Shown here piece after piece: positions 5,086 through 5,275 of a DNA stretch of 5,275 bases (positions are counted from its first letter, which is position 1; each line of letters opens with the position of its first letter). This DNA comes from Candidatus Dojkabacteria bacterium (GTDB lineage: Bacteria; Patescibacteriota; Dojkabacteria; B142; OLB20): contig JAGQLK010000091.1 in assembly GCA_020429485.1 (NCBI GenBank), positions 1-5,275 on the forward strand. Direction: 5' to 3'. Made by a program: the position numbers and the translations under genes. The notes below the pieces were generated by a model. That model was not told the origin of the DNA. It did not search any database and worked only from the letters and a program-made list of their open reading frames with translations.

Positions 5086-5275
5086 ATGTCAAAATTAAGA
5101 ATTGGAACTGGTGGGGTTCCCCTAAGTAGTAAATCCAGAAGTACACTTGCAGGTATTGAGCGAATAGCAGAGCTTGGGCTTGAACACATGGAGTTAGAAT
5201 TTGTACGAGGGGTGAAGATGGGGGAGGACACCGCTAAAGATGTTCGAAAAACTAAAGAAGAAAATAATGTTTCTC
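5086..5275 (+). CDS. Endonuclease IV-like AP endonuclease, N-terminal part
   Basis: Only the first 63 residues lie inside the window; the frame is open at the edge. The opening LRIGTGGVPLSSKSRS (4-19) followed by GIERIAELGLEHMELEFVRG (24-43) is the first beta/alpha unit of a TIM barrel. It resembles the archaeal-style branch of the endonuclease IV (Nfo)/xylose-isomerase-like family, which cleaves DNA at abasic sites with a trinuclear zinc centre. The zinc-binding histidines and acidic residues come later and are not visible, so enzyme activity cannot be confirmed and a related sugar isomerase-like barrel is possible. ATG at 5086 lies 29 bp after the small pil-operon gene, with no promoter or terminator seen between, so it may be read from the same transcript. 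No Shine-Dalgarno sequence is present. Confidence 0.8.
   Translation, partial: MSKLRIGTGGVPLSSKSRSTLAGIERIAELGLEHMELEFVRGVKMGEDTAKDVRKTKEENNVS

Noticed and set aside
1..5275. CRISPR arrays, tRNA or rRNA genes, insertion sequences, and toxin or defence modules.
   Set aside because: No direct repeat series, cloverleaf, transposase frame with terminal repeats or defence-type domain was seen on either strand.

Overview
The window is AT-rich with short intergenic gaps. No convincing Shine-Dalgarno sequence precedes any of its start codons, and reading frames are interrupted only by normal code-11 stops. The gene set is a CNNM/CorC-type membrane protein, a YfcD-like Nudix hydrolase, peptide deformylase, PilN/PilO-like type IV pilus proteins and an archaeal-style endonuclease IV. 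Together with the compact style, this suggests a Candidate Phyla Radiation (Patescibacteria) bacterium, with lineages such as Dojkabacteria, Katanobacteria, Microgenomates or Saccharibacteria in mind. That placement is inferred from recognised protein style, not from a search.

Layout. Positions 1-182 hold no convincing gene but look like a regulatory leader. It has a good sigma70-type promoter (40-68), a long near-perfect hairpin (90-126), a second hairpin that competes with it (121-137), and a small intrinsic-terminator-like hairpin with six T (156-176), which ends 6 nt before the start codon of the CNNM/CBS gene (183-1190, +). That gene runs tail-to-tail into a multi-pass GT-C-type glycosyltransferase gene (1179-2327, -), and the two overlap by 12 bp. 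An 86-bp divergent gap (2328-2413) carries candidate promoters for both sides. The Nudix gene (2414-2947) and peptide deformylase (2948-3523) then follow with no spacer, so they are very likely one transcript. A 92-bp gap (3524-3615) holds a weak terminator and an inverted repeat over a possible -35 box.

The second operon is pilN-like (3616-4209, GTG start), pilO-like (4209-4841) and a 71-residue single-pass protein in the pilP position (4841-5056), joined by two TAATG stop/start overlaps. After 29 bp comes the start of an endonuclease IV-like gene (5086 to beyond the window).

How they fit together. PilN, PilO and the small protein are expected to form the inner-membrane alignment platform of a type IV pilus, with PilM and the motor encoded elsewhere. 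Nudix and deformylase are soluble housekeeping enzymes (nucleotide or metabolite clean-up, and N-terminal deformylation of new proteins). The most unusual part is the structured leader in front of the CNNM gene. The rest reads as ordinary CPR core genome with some family-level deviations in key motifs.
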